Source of the DNA: Rhodothermus profundi
GTDB lineage: Bacteria; Bacteroidota; Rhodothermia; Rhodothermales; Rhodothermaceae
Assembly: GCF_900142415.1 (NCBI RefSeq)
Contig: NZ_FRAU01000002.1
Location: 248,001 to 312,000, forward strand
Reading direction: 5' to 3'
DNA: 64,000 nt
The notes under the pieces were generated by a model. That model searched no databases. It was given only the letters and a program-made list of their open reading frames with translations, and was not told where the DNA came from. Positions 43,582 through 52,641 of the stretch are shown here, one piece after another (position 1 is the stretch's first letter; every line of letters starts with the position of its first letter). The position numbers and the translations under genes were made by a program.

Positions 43582-44319
43582 TTACCAGTCTTTTTGTACC
43601 TTGCGCGGCGTAGTAGGCAGCCGAAGGGCACGTCGGAGCGCTTCCTGTTCCTGGCGTTGCAGGGCCTCAAGAAGGCGGGCGGCTGCTTCGGGCGAGAGCT
43701 GTGAAGGGGGAGGCGGTGCACCGGGCTTTGTAGACGACGGTTGTTGCGGCTTTGCCGCATCGCTCTGGGAGTCGGACGGGTTGGCGTTTTCGCGTGAGCC
43801 TCTGTTTGCCAGGCCCCGACCCGGCGTGTTCCGGGCGGAGGCGTTGTTCGGGTCGTTGTGCGTTGCGCTACCGCCTGAGGGAGAGGGTGGGGGGGAGGAG
43901 GGTAGATGACGCAGCACGTATTCATAGTTGAAGCGGGCGTCCTCAAAGTCGGGGTCGGCCAGCAGGGCCATACGATAGTAGTACAACGCAGCCTGCAGAT
44001 CCCCTTCTGTGAAAGCGGCGTTGCCGGCATTATAGGCAGCGCGTGCGCGCTCGGTATGGTTGGAGGCCAGGCGGAGCGCGGCGTCGAAGGCGGCGCGGGC
44101 GGCCCCTGCTTCCCCTAAGCGAAGCAGCGCGGCTCCCAGATTATACTGCAGTCCAAAGCGTACCGCCGGATCCTGCGTCAGAAGCAATCCCTGGCGATAA
44201 AGCTCGGCCGCTTCGGCGTAGCGTTCGGCCCGGTAGGCGGCGTTTCCGCGACGTCCCTGGCGGGCGCCGTCGTCCGCCAGCAGCAGCCACAGCAGCGCGA
44301 TTCCAAGCACAAGCCGCAT
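43582..44319 (-). CDS. batC: TPR protein of the Bat cluster (BatC-like)
   Basis: 245 residues from the ATG at 44319, which gives a signal peptide (MRLVLGIALLWLLLAD); an upstream extension overlaps the previous gene. TPR units run from about residue 25 to 125 (AYRAERYAEAAELYRQGL, YNLGAALLRLGEAGAARAAF, AYNAGNAAFTEGDLQAALYYY). After that the chain is Pro/Ser/Asn-rich and disordered, ending in a Gln/Arg helix. It probably scaffolds the other Bat proteins in the periplasm or at the inner membrane. The gene lies between batB and batD with gaps of 4 and 6 bases. Confidence 0.83.
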   Translation of the reverse strand: MRLVLGIALLWLLLADDGARQGRRGNAAYRAERYAEAAELYRQGLLLTQDPAVRFGLQYNLGAALLRLGEAGAARAAFDAALRLASNHTERARAAYNAGNAAFTEGDLQAALYYYRMALLADPDFEDARFNYEYVLRHLPSSPPPSPSGGSATHNDPNNASARNTPGRGLANRGSRENANPSDSQSDAAKPQQPSSTKPGAPPPPSQLSPEAAARLLEALQRQEQEALRRALRLPTTPRKVQKDW

Positions 44320-44323
44320 GCGT

Positions 44324-45343
44324 TCAGGCGGTCTGAAGGGTTCGACGTCGCTCAGGCAAGAGGGCCTCCAGCGCCAGCAACAGCAACGCCAGCGCCAGCG
44401 GCCACTGGTAGCGTTCGGCGTAGGTTTCGAACGTCTCGGTTGCCATCGGGGTCCGGGCAAAACCTTCCAGCCGTTTCAGCAACAGGGACACAACGCTGCC
44501 GGTGCGTCCCAGGTGGAGGTACCCGTCGGGTTCAGCCAATGCCTGCAGGGTAGCCGGCTCCAGACGTGTATGCACAACGCGGCCTTCAGTGTCGCGCCGA
44601 AAACCTGTGCGACGTCCGTTGCGATACACGGGGATCGGGGCGCCTTCGGGTTCGCCCACGCCGATGGCCAGTCGTTCGATGCCCGCCTCTTTCAACTGCT
44701 GAAGGGCCTGCTCAAAGCCGGCCGCATGGTTTTCTCCATCCGAAACAACCAGCAGCACACGGCTGCGTGGCGTTTCTTCCGGCTGCGGCGTCTCAAACGC
44801 CTGCAGGGCCACCTGGAGCATCCGAACGTAGTCGGTGCCGGGCGTGGGAATCAGGGACGGATCAGCCACGTCTAGAAACAGCCGTACGGCTCCGTAATCG
44901 GTGGTGAACGGGCACTGCAGGAAGGCGTCGCCCGCAAACAGAATCAGGCCCACGCGGTCCCCTTCGAGCCGCTCGAGCAGGTGGTACAGCTCGTAGCGGG
45001 CACGGGCCAGGCGGCTGGGCGCTACGTCTTCGGCCAGCATAGAGGCCGATACGTCCAGGGCGATCAGTAGATCGAGGCCTCGGCGTTCTACGGGGCGTGG
45101 TTGCAGCCCGGTGCGGGGACCGGCCAGGGCCAGGCTGAGCAATGCAAGGGCCGAAAGCAGCAACGCTGCGCGCAGGCGGGCGCGACCGGGCGCGGGCGCA
45201 GTGAGCCGGCCAATCAGCGCGGGATCGCCCAGGCGGTGCAGGTCGCGCTGGCGGCGGCGCGCGGCCCACCACCATAGCAGGGCCATGCCGGGCACGGCAG
45301 CCAGCGTCCAGAGTCCTTCCGGATGGAGCCAGTGCAGGTTCAT
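44324..45343 (-). CDS. batB: VWA-domain membrane protein (BatB-like)
   Basis: 339 residues. Two N-terminal hydrophobic segments (LWTLAAVPGMALLWWWAA and LLLSALALLSLALAGP) precede a von Willebrand A domain with the metal site DVSASM and a later LLVVSDGENH. A final membrane helix (WPLALALLLLALEALL) ends the chain. This is the Bat A/B architecture, with the VWA domain in the periplasm. The gene starts 4 bases into the end of batA, showing coupling. Confidence 0.88.
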   Translation of the reverse strand: MNLHWLHPEGLWTLAAVPGMALLWWWAARRRQRDLHRLGDPALIGRLTAPAPGRARLRAALLLSALALLSLALAGPRTGLQPRPVERRGLDLLIALDVSASMLAEDVAPSRLARARYELYHLLERLEGDRVGLILFAGDAFLQCPFTTDYGAVRLFLDVADPSLIPTPGTDYVRMLQVALQAFETPQPEETPRSRVLLVVSDGENHAAGFEQALQQLKEAGIERLAIGVGEPEGAPIPVYRNGRRTGFRRDTEGRVVHTRLEPATLQALAEPDGYLHLGRTGSVVSLLLKRLEGFARTPMATETFETYAERYQWPLALALLLLALEALLPERRRTLQTA

Positions 45344-46329
45344 GTGACGACCAGTCGGCGAAGCCGGGTAGTACGGAGTACGACTTCCAGCAGGAGTAGC
45401 AGCAGGGCCGGTCCCAGAAAGACGGCGTAGCGTTCCCGGACCGTTTCGTAGCGGGTAACCGCGACCGGACTCTTCTCGAGGCGATCGATCTCTGCGTAAA
45501 TGGCTTCTAAGGTGCGGGCGTCGGTGGCGCGGAAGTAGCGACCGCCGGTTTTTTCGGCCACGTCGCGCATCATGGCCTCGTCAATCTCAACGGGTACGGG
45601 CTGCGGCCGGGTGCCGGAAGGCGTCTGTCTTGGATAGGGGGCCTCGCCCCGGCCGCTGAGACCGATGGTGTAGATGCGAATGCCTGCCTGGCGCGCCAGC
45701 TCGGCGGCAGTAGGCGGATCGATCTCGCCCCGGTTGTTTTGGCCGTCGGTCAGTAGAATGATCACCTTGCTGCGAGCCTCGGTGTTTTTCAGCCGGTTGA
45801 CGGCCGTGGCAATGGCGGTGCCGATAGCCGTTCCATCTTCAAGGCGCCCGACCTGAAGGCGCCGCAGCATGGTCAGGAGAAAACGATGGTCCAGCGTAGG
45901 GGGCACCTGCGTGAAGGCCTGTCCGGCAAAAACGACCAGTCCGATCCGGTCGACCGGGCGGCCCTGCACAAACTGGATGGCGGTGCGGCGGGCCACTTCA
46001 AAGCGACTGGGCGTGAAATCCTGGGCCAGCATGGACGACGACAGGTCGAGCACCAGCATCAGATCACGCCCCTCAACGGTGCGCTTTTCGAAGACATGTG
46101 GCTGCTGAGGGCGGGCCAGTGCCAGGATACCCAGCGTCAGCGTAGCCAGTCGGAGGGCGAAGGGAAGGCCGCGGAGACGGCTCCAGAAAGTAGCGGGCAC
46201 TTGGTCCACCAGCGCCGTGCTGCTGAAGAGCAAATCCCCGCTTTGACGCCTCGTGTGCCACCAGCGCACGAATGCCAGGAAGGGGACCAGCACCAGCAAC
46301 CAGAGCCACTGTGGCTGCGCAAAGGTCAT
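45340..46329 (-). CDS. batA: VWA-domain membrane protein (BatA-like)
   Basis: 329 residues from the ATG at 46329 (MTFAQPQWLWLLVLVPFLAF); an ATG ten codons upstream is less typical. Two N-terminal membrane segments, a VWA domain with VLDLSSSM and ILLTDGQNNRGE, and a C-terminal helix (YAVFLGPALLLLLLEVVL) define the BatA type. BatA and BatB are thought to form a complex with MoxR-type ATPases and DUF58 proteins. The DUF58 gene of this cluster is 4 kb upstream, beyond a sirtuin gene and an inserted opposite-strand cassette. Confidence 0.88.
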   Translation of the reverse strand: MTFAQPQWLWLLVLVPFLAFVRWWHTRRQSGDLLFSSTALVDQVPATFWSRLRGLPFALRLATLTLGILALARPQQPHVFEKRTVEGRDLMLVLDLSSSMLAQDFTPSRFEVARRTAIQFVQGRPVDRIGLVVFAGQAFTQVPPTLDHRFLLTMLRRLQVGRLEDGTAIGTAIATAVNRLKNTEARSKVIILLTDGQNNRGEIDPPTAAELARQAGIRIYTIGLSGRGEAPYPRQTPSGTRPQPVPVEIDEAMMRDVAEKTGGRYFRATDARTLEAIYAEIDRLEKSPVAVTRYETVRERYAVFLGPALLLLLLEVVLRTTRLRRLVVT

Positions 46330-46617
46330 CAAACCGCAGGTAGATTGCAAAATCTCCAACGCAACGTCTCACGAGCAGAGGGGAGGAGGGTTTCAACCGA
46401 GGCCGGCCCGAGCGTCCTTGTAACGTAGTCCAGCGCTGGCACCTTGCTGGATGCATCCAGACGTTCCGGGCAACCTGGCGCCGGCGCAAACACACCTGCC
46501 CCCGACCGCGCGCCGCAAGCGACAAGCTACCTGCGCCCATCGTACCCTGTGGTCCCAGCGACCCGGCATTTCTGTATCCCCCAGCTTTTCCCACAGACCC
46601 ATCCAGACAGCAGCTAT

Positions 46618-48006
46618 GTGCGCTACGGGACCGGTCTGCTGTTGCTGAGCCTGTTGTTGCTGGGCTGCGAGGCGGAGCGCGTGCTGGGGCCGTTGCCGCC
46701 GGCCTCGTTGCCAAAGGAAGGGCCTGCGCCGTTGCCGTCGGTCTCGTCAGGAGCACTGCCGCAGGTTTCGGGGGACCGGTGGGCGGAGGTGGCCTGGTTG
46801 CAGCAGGTGCGGCGGGCGCTGGGGGCGCCGTATGTGGCGTTTGTAAGCTGGCGCGACGAGGCGGGTCGTTGGCGGTATCGGTACGTGGTGTTGCGGGTGC
46901 CGCGGCGGTGGGTGCGGGAAAGTGGAGGCCGGGAGCAGGTGTACTGGTTTCGGAGGGAGTGGGGGTGCTCTGGGGGCAGGTGTTGGCGTGGGTGCCGTCG
47001 CATGAGCGGGTGTTGTGGGCGTTGCGTTAGTGGGTAGGACGCAGGGGTTCGTCGTCGGGTTCGGCGGTGGTGCAGGGGAATGACTGTGCGGTCAGCGGGG
47101 GTGCGTCGTTCATGTACGTGCCTTCGTGTGGGTGTTATGTGTTTGAGGAGGTGGAGGTGGTGTGTTCGGCAGCTGGGGGCGGGGGGAGTTGGCCGCCGAC
47201 GCAGGAGGATCCGCGGTGGTGGCAGCAGGAGGGGGGAGTAGGGGACTGTGCGGATCTGTGGTGTGAGGAGCCGCGGAGTGGTGGGGGAGGTGGGGGCAGT
47301 GGTTCGGGTTCGGGGGCGCCGGAGGAGGCGTGCACGGAAGATGCGCTGACGTGCGAGGAGAGTTTCCCGCTCTGGGGCAAGGCGGTCCGGTTGGGCAAGC
47401 GGTTGCTGGAGCTGGCCCGGAAGGGGGAGGATTTGCTGGATGTGCAGACGTGGAAGCGGTTGGCGCGGGAGGAATGGGACGAGCTGCTCAGTTGCGGTAT
47501 TGATGCGGTCCGTGTGGTCGGTGGGGACAGCGGGGCGTTATTCGGGGTGTTGGACTGTGCGGCGCGGTTGCTGGTGGGGGTGGATTTTCTGGAGATGGTT
47601 CGGGGGTTGAAGCTGGCCGATCGTCTGGGGGTTTCGGCGTACCGGGAGTTGCTGGGTTTCATCAAGCAGTCGCGTTTTGCGTCGGCGTTTGCCAATCGGA
47701 TAGACGATCTGGAACTGTTAGAGGATTATGGCCGCCTGGATATGGATAAAAGATTATGACGTTCTGCGGATATTTGAGGCGAATTCGGAGGTTGTCGCGG
47801 ACAATTTTTTGCAGAAGTGGGGCAATCCACCGAAGATTCCGCTTTCGAACAAGCCGGCGGGGTCGTGGAGGGTACAGGCGCCTGACGGGACCTGGCTTAC
47901 GCGCTATCCGTCGACAAAAGGGGATCCGGGACGATGGACGTTACGGTTTCAACTTCCCGATGGAAAGGTTGTTAAGGTTCGGTTTGGAGATCGGGTGGAG
48001 AATTAA
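46618..48006 (+). pseudogene. Broken lipoprotein-anchored toxin-like gene
   Basis: A GTG at 46618 opens a lipoprotein signal (LLLLSLLLLGC). The frame reads sensibly to about 46955 (YVAFVSWRDEAG, RYVVLRVPRRW, REQVYWFRRE). There a shift by one base at a G5 run would continue as GVLWGQVLAWVPSHERVLWALR, then meets TAG at 47028, then continues in the same frame as a Cys- and Gly-rich region (DCAVSGGASFMY, a Gly/Ser linker near 47280-47310) and a helical part up to 47759. A second shift near an A4 run (about 47738) leads into a C-terminal domain (47728-48006) with KPAGSWRVQAPDGTW and RWTLRFQLPDGKVVKVRF. Long carrier plus small C-terminal domain plus small downstream gene is the layout of polymorphic toxins. 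The toxin class is not recognised. The pieces could also be separate genes or sequencing errors. Confidence 0.55.
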
Positions 48007-48018
48007 CTGGAGAAGACG

Positions 48019-48588
48019 ATGGGGCTGAGAAAGTACCGAAGTGCTTTTTTGTCCAGAGAGGATTTTGAGCGGGTGTGGCGTGTTCAGTTTGAGCGGTTGT
48101 TTTATGTGGATTCGGAGACGGGTTTGCCGGTCTGGTTTCCCCATCAGATTTTTCGGATCCATGGAAAGTTTCTGTTTTATACGCCTTCGTATAGCTTTTT
48201 GAGTTCTGACTATGCTCGTTTTGAGGAAGTACTTTCGCACTATGAAGAGAAAGAGTTTGTTGTTGTTGATGTAGAATTATTAGAATCGAATTCAGAAAAT
48301 GTAGGGATTATTTTTCAATTAGGATGTGATTATGAAGGTTTAAATATTGATTATTTAGAGTGGATTCCCTTTGAGTTTTTGATATTTGGGAGGAGGCATG
48401 ATTGGGCTTTTGTAAGTTCTGATGGTTATAATATTATGGTTTTGTGTGCGGAGGGTGCGCTGTGGGATGCATTTTCGAAGGTATATCCAGGGGTAAGCCG
48501 AGCTAGGTTGGAAGAGTATTTAAGTCATTGTCCGGATGATTATCGTGATTTGTTTGAGATGAATTATTTGAGGAGGGAGGGGGATTAG
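48019..48588 (+). CDS. Candidate immunity protein, unknown family
   Basis: 189 residues, acidic and rich in aromatic residues (FERVWRVQFERLFYVD, YLEWIPFEFLIFGRRHDW), without signal peptide or membrane segment. It begins 12 bases after the toxin-like C-terminal domain and is intact, whereas the preceding gene is broken. Its middle (about 48240-48440) is far richer in A and T than anything else in the window, suggesting acquisition from another genome. Position, size, composition and acidity fit an immunity protein to the toxin-like domain, but no sequence family was recognised, so the role is inferred. A following frame at 48589 does not look like a gene. Confidence 0.6.
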   Translation: MGLRKYRSAFLSREDFERVWRVQFERLFYVDSETGLPVWFPHQIFRIHGKFLFYTPSYSFLSSDYARFEEVLSHYEEKEFVVVDVELLESNSENVGIIFQLGCDYEGLNIDYLEWIPFEFLIFGRRHDWAFVSSDGYNIMVLCAEGALWDAFSKVYPGVSRARLEEYLSHCPDDYRDLFEMNYLRREGD

Positions 48589-48797
48589 ATGGGTAAAGAG
48601 GGGGCACATGATCCATTTGCTCAGGGATTAGGCGGGGGTTTCGCTTTTGTTTGGAGGAAATGCGGTGGGTTGGATGCGGCGCACGATGGGGCGTCGTGGG
48701 TAGGTGGTCTTCAGGTCTTTGAGGGTTGGTTGGGCGCACGTTGGGCTGGTAGGATAGGAGATCGTTCAGGTGCAAGACAGGAAGCGGGCGCAGGATT
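48589..48797. other. G/T-rich stretch after the immunity-like gene, no supported gene
   Basis: This 209-base piece continues the G/T bias of the cassette. An open frame starts right after the previous stop and runs antisense into the sirtuin gene; its sequence is Gly/Trp/Arg-rich with no family pattern, so it is not called as a gene. Confidence 0.45.
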
Positions 48798-49568
48798 TCA
48801 GGAGGAGCCGCGGGCCTGCCGGACCGTTTCGACCAGTGCCGGTAGAAGCTCGCCGGCTTTGCCCAGCAACAGGGCATCTACTTCGTCGGCGATGGCACTG
48901 GGGTGCAGGTTGATTTCGGCCACGTAGGCACCTGCCCGTTTGGCTTCGAGGGGCAGCCCGGCCGCCGGATAAACCACGGCGCTGGTCCCGATGCTCAGGA
49001 AAACCTCGGCCCGCTCGCAGGCCGCGTACGCTTCGGCCAGCGCATTTTCTGGCAGCATTTCGCCAAACCAGACCACATCGGGGCGAATCAGCCCCCCGCA
49101 GGCAGGACAACGGGCAGGCCGGCCCTCTGCGGCCGCTTCCAGGTCCACTTCCTCGGCCGAGCGGCCGCAGTCGATACAGTAGCTGCGCAGCAGGTTGCCA
49201 TGCAGCTCCACGACGCGTCGGCTGCCGGCTCGTCGATGCAGGTTGTCGACGTTCTGCGTGATGAGCGTGAAGTCAGGTACCAGGCGCTCCAGTTCCACCA
49301 GCGCATAATGCCCGGGGTTGGGCGCTACTTCGCGCACGAGCCGGCGGCGGTAGGCGTACCAGCGTTGCACCAGGTCGGGATTGCGCAGGAAGGCTTGCAC
49401 ATTGGCCAGCTCTTCGGGACGAAACTGCTCCCAGAGACCCCCAGGGTCGCGAAACGTCGGCACCCCGCTTTCGGCACTGATTCCTGCGCCGGTCAGCACG
49501 GCCACCGAACGCGCACGTGCGAGGCGCTCGATCAGCGCAGGCGGGAAGGCGATGGTTTCACGGTGCAT
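48798..49568 (-). CDS. cobB: Sirtuin NAD-dependent protein deacylase
   Basis: 256 residues from the ATG at 49568; the frame upstream overlaps the previous gene. The motifs TGAGISAESGVPTFRD, TQNVDNLHRRAG, the catalytic His in VELHG, the zinc cysteines (YCIDCG and RCPACGG) and GTSAVVYPAAGLP are all present, as in the SIR2/CobB family. It removes acyl groups from lysines using NAD. It starts 4 bases after the end of the small BatD-like gene and may be co-transcribed with the DUF58 unit, though its link with the Bat proteins is not obvious. Confidence 0.93.
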   Translation of the reverse strand: MHRETIAFPPALIERLARARSVAVLTGAGISAESGVPTFRDPGGLWEQFRPEELANVQAFLRNPDLVQRWYAYRRRLVREVAPNPGHYALVELERLVPDFTLITQNVDNLHRRAGSRRVVELHGNLLRSYCIDCGRSAEEVDLEAAAEGRPARCPACGGLIRPDVVWFGEMLPENALAEAYAACERAEVFLSIGTSAVVYPAAGLPLEAKRAGAYVAEINLHPSAIADEVDALLLGKAGELLPALVETVRQARGSS

Positions 49569-49572
49569 AAGG

Positions 49573-50532
49573 CTACAGTCGGGTCGAGTGGGTTGTAAGC
49601 GTATCAGGCTGTATCGAAGTGCCAACCCGGCCGCTCAGTTCCAGCCGTTCGATCAGGGTGCGGGTAACGCTTAGCACCTGGCGGTTGTAGTCGGGCGGAT
49701 ACGTGCGACCGGCGAACTTGGCCAGGTCGGCCGTTTCGAGCACCTGGCGAATCGGAGTGGCCAGTCCGGCAATAGGCCGGGAGGGATGTTGCGCAAGGCG
49801 GGTGGTAAGCTCACGCGTGGTCATTCGACGGGCCGGCAGTTGCAGGCGGTCTTCCAGATAGCCGCGCAGCACATCGGCCAGCGCTATATAAAAGCGTCTG
49901 GAGGAGGACTGCGCCGTTACCGCTTCCAGTTCCTGCAATCGTTGCAGGGCGAGGCGGTAAGGATCGGGACGGGGTTCGGGGGGAGGAGGCGGAAAAGGGG
50001 GCGATGAAGGGCGACGGCGAAACCAGAGATAAGCGGCCAGTCCGAGCAGCAGGGCCAGCAGGGCCGCGCCGGCCAGCCAGGGCCAGCGGGCGGCCGGAAA
50101 TGCCACGATGGGCGCCAGGTCGCGAATGCCCGTCGCATCGGGGGGAACGACAGAGCGAACGATCACCTGGAGGGGAGGGGTTGTCAGGGTGTGCTGCTCG
50201 GTTTCGGTATGAAGCACCAGCGGCAGTGGGGGCACCCGCGCCGAATCGAGCACAAACGTGGTCACCCGGTAGACGATGCTGTCGCGCAGGCGGCCTGCGT
50301 CGAGAGGGCGGCTATAGCGCAGGGGGCCTTCGATTACCTGCAGGTCTCCCAGCAGGCTGTCGGTGGGCAGTTTCAGCCGAGCAGCTGCCGGGCGTTCGAG
50401 GAGCAGCGTCAGCGTAAAGCGTTCGCCAATGGCCACCGTGTCGGCCGACAGGCGTGCTTCCAGCCGCGTCTGTCCAGAGGCGATCGGAAAGGGGCCGAGC
50501 ACAAGCAGCAGCCCGAACAGCAGGCGGTTCAT
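49573..50532 (-). CDS. BatD-like/DUF4381-type membrane protein
   Basis: 319 residues from the ATG at 50532. A signal peptide (MNRLLFGLLLVLGPFPIASG) leads to a beta-rich part (LSADTVAIGERFTLTLLLERP), a membrane helix near residue 185 (WPWLAGAALLALLLGLAAYLWF), a proline-rich linker and a helical cytoplasmic tail (ARRMTTRELTTRLAQHP, ADLAKFAGRTYPPDYNRQ). It matches the small membrane protein that usually sits between the DUF58 gene and the VWA genes of Bat clusters. Its start overlaps the DUF58 stop by 4 bases. Confidence 0.82.
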   Translation of the reverse strand: MNRLLFGLLLVLGPFPIASGQTRLEARLSADTVAIGERFTLTLLLERPAAARLKLPTDSLLGDLQVIEGPLRYSRPLDAGRLRDSIVYRVTTFVLDSARVPPLPLVLHTETEQHTLTTPPLQVIVRSVVPPDATGIRDLAPIVAFPAARWPWLAGAALLALLLGLAAYLWFRRRPSSPPFPPPPPEPRPDPYRLALQRLQELEAVTAQSSSRRFYIALADVLRGYLEDRLQLPARRMTTRELTTRLAQHPSRPIAGLATPIRQVLETADLAKFAGRTYPPDYNRQVLSVTRTLIERLELSGRVGTSIQPDTLTTHSTRL

Positions 50533-51410
50533 CGGCGGCGACGGTTCCGGCGGTGGAAGAAGGCCAGCAGCGGTTCCACGTAGTCGGCGTCGGTGCGCAG
50601 GCGCACGTGGTCGATCTGCAGGCGGCGGAAACGGGCTTCCAGCCTGGCCTGCTGCTGCCGGGCGTGCTGGGCCAGCCAGCGGCGCACACGCTTGCTGCGC
50701 GTGTCGAGCCAGCACCTGCGGCCCGTTTCCGCATCGACCAGCGCGACAAGCCCGACGTCGGGCCAGGTCTGTTCGATAGGATCTTGAAGCTGCAGGGCCA
50801 CGACGTCGTGGCGGCGGGCCAGCGCCCGCAGCGGGCGCTCAAAATCTGGCATATCCAGAAAGTCGCTCAGGAGCAGGATAATCGCGCGGCGGCGCTGCAC
50901 CCGGATCAGGTAGTCGAGCGCCACGCGCAGATCCGTGCGGATCGACTGCGGCTGGCAGGCATAGAGATCGCGCACGAGCCGAAGCACGTGCCGGCGACCT
51001 TTGCGGGGCGGTACGAATCCTTCGATCCGATCTGAAAAGAGGAGCAGCCCGACCCGGTCGTGGTTGCGCAGCGCGCTGAAGCCGAGCACAGCACAGATCT
51101 CAGCGGCCAGTTCGCGTTTGGTGCGCCCGCGCAGCCCAAATCCCTGAGAGCCCGACACGTCGACGACCAGCAGCAGCGTCTGTTCGCGTTCCTCCTCGAA
51201 GAGCTTCACGTAGGGCGTGCCCATGCGGGCCGACACGTTCCAGTCGATGGTGCGCACATCGTCGCCGATCTGGTAGGGCCGCACTTCGGCAAACGTAATG
51301 CCCTGCCCTTTAAAAGCCGTGTGATACTCGCCTCCAAACAGGCTATCCACCAGCCCGCGCGTGCGGACCTCCAGCCGGCGAATTTTCTGAAACAGTTCGC
51401 GCGGAATCAT
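50529..51410 (-). CDS. DUF58 protein with VWA-like domain
   Basis: 293 residues. The N-terminal part has FGGEYHTAFKGQGITFAEVR and the family signature GDDVRTIDWNVSARMG, followed by a VWA-like fold with DVSGSQGFG (metal site) and LLLLSDFLD. DUF58 proteins are partners of MoxR AAA ATPases in Bat-like clusters. No MoxR ATPase gene is present upstream or anywhere in this window, which is unusual for such a cluster. It is the first gene of the unit and is preceded by a 130-base gap with nothing recognisable. Confidence 0.9.
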   Translation of the reverse strand: MIPRELFQKIRRLEVRTRGLVDSLFGGEYHTAFKGQGITFAEVRPYQIGDDVRTIDWNVSARMGTPYVKLFEEEREQTLLLVVDVSGSQGFGLRGRTKRELAAEICAVLGFSALRNHDRVGLLLFSDRIEGFVPPRKGRRHVLRLVRDLYACQPQSIRTDLRVALDYLIRVQRRRAIILLLSDFLDMPDFERPLRALARRHDVVALQLQDPIEQTWPDVGLVALVDAETGRRCWLDTRSKRVRRWLAQHARQQQARLEARFRRLQIDHVRLRTDADYVEPLLAFFHRRNRRRR

Positions 51411-51540
51411 GCAGAATAACCGAGCACCTGTTTGCCTACGGCAACGCCCTGCCCACCAACCTGTTCACAGAAGAATGTACATCGTTTGCAGGGGCTGCAA
51501 GACGGCCGGTGCTGGTGCGCCGGATATACGATTTTGTGAA

Positions 51541-52578
51541 TTATTCAACGTTTTGTTCAGGGTCTGGTAGGGCGTTTTGAGAGAGGGGGACGGCGTGCAA
51601 GGCCTGGAGGAAGGCGCGGGCGGTTGCTTCGAGGTGGTCGGCCGCTTCCAGCTCGCGGCGCCAGGCTTCGGGAAAGGCGTGCCAGCCGTGACGGGCTCCC
51701 AGCAGGGCCCCGACCATAGCTCCTATGGTGTCGGCGTCGCCGCCGACGTTGATGGCCGATAGCAGCGTTGCTTCCAGCAGGTCGGGGTTGCGCGCGAACA
51801 TGGCCACGGCAAAAGGCCAGCTTTCGTCGGCCCGGGCACTGGTGCCGTGGCAGAGATCCTGGAGGTCCAGCGGAAAATCGTGCAGGTGGTCGCTCAGCAG
51901 TTGCAGGCGGCGAGAGCAGGCAGCCGAGGCATCGCCCAGGGCTGCTTCGGCTTGCTGGACGACCTTGAGGAGGCGTTGCCAGAAGACCATAGGGGCAAAC
52001 GCTTCTGGCGGGGTGCGCAGCACCTCGGCCACGGCAAAAGCCTGGCCGATACCAGCTACCAGGGCCGTGGGATGGCGATGCGTGAGGCCCAAAACCGCCT
52101 GGAGAAACGTCAACGCCTGATCGAACGAAACTGCAACGGTAGCCCACCAGAGGCCCAGCGGAGCCGCCCGCATGGCCGCGCCATTGGACGGGTGCGTTGC
52201 ATCGCCCGCTTTGGTCCAGGGGATGCCCTGCGCCAGGCGCTCGATAGCGGTTCGGCTGGTGGGCCCCCAGCGCCGGGCCCGGGGGCGCAGCGCCACGTAG
52301 GCGACGGTCAGCTGTTCGGCCAGGGTACGGTCGAAATGGGCCGGGTGATCGGTCGCGTGCAGCCATTCGGTCAGCGCTTCGGTCAGGGCAAACGTGAACT
52401 GCGTGTCGTCGGTCCACTGGCCGGCCGCCAGATCGCGGCGGTGCCGGTCGGGTTCGTACTGCTTGATCCCTCTGTAATAGGTGCGTACGTTTGTGTGGCT
52501 GAGGCCTTCGACAGGCATGCCCAGCGCATCCCCTACGGCCGTGCCCAGCAGGGCACCGAGCATTCGGTCTTCGGTCAT
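51541..52578 (-). CDS. ADP-ribosylglycohydrolase family protein
   Basis: 345 residues. The motifs GTAVGDALGMPVEG, GQWTDDTQFTFALTEAL and NVGGDADTIGAMVGALLGA bind the two magnesium ions of the DraG/ARH family. These enzymes remove ADP-ribose from proteins or small molecules. The target here is unknown; no toxin with ADP-ribosyl transferase motif is in the window. The gene stands alone, divergent from the ccm genes. Confidence 0.9.
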   Translation of the reverse strand: MTEDRMLGALLGTAVGDALGMPVEGLSHTNVRTYYRGIKQYEPDRHRRDLAAGQWTDDTQFTFALTEALTEWLHATDHPAHFDRTLAEQLTVAYVALRPRARRWGPTSRTAIERLAQGIPWTKAGDATHPSNGAAMRAAPLGLWWATVAVSFDQALTFLQAVLGLTHRHPTALVAGIGQAFAVAEVLRTPPEAFAPMVFWQRLLKVVQQAEAALGDASAACSRRLQLLSDHLHDFPLDLQDLCHGTSARADESWPFAVAMFARNPDLLEATLLSAINVGGDADTIGAMVGALLGARHGWHAFPEAWRRELEAADHLEATARAFLQALHAVPLSQNALPDPEQNVE

Positions 52579-52608
52579 TTCTTCGGCGGATTTTCTCGGG
52601 CGGACCTG

Positions 52609-52616
52609 TATCTTTG
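52609..52616 (+). promoter_or_regulatory. Candidate -7 box for the ccm operon
   Basis: TATCTTTG is a perfect match to TAnnTTTG, 26 bases before the ccmB start. No good TTTG box is found at 19-21 bases upstream. Confidence 0.4.
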
Positions 52617-52641
52617 GACGTAGGCAGTAGGAAGGTACGAA

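Noticed and set aside
48589-48927. Frame starting directly after the immunity-like gene
   Set aside because: Its second half is antisense to the sirtuin gene and its composition is not protein-like.
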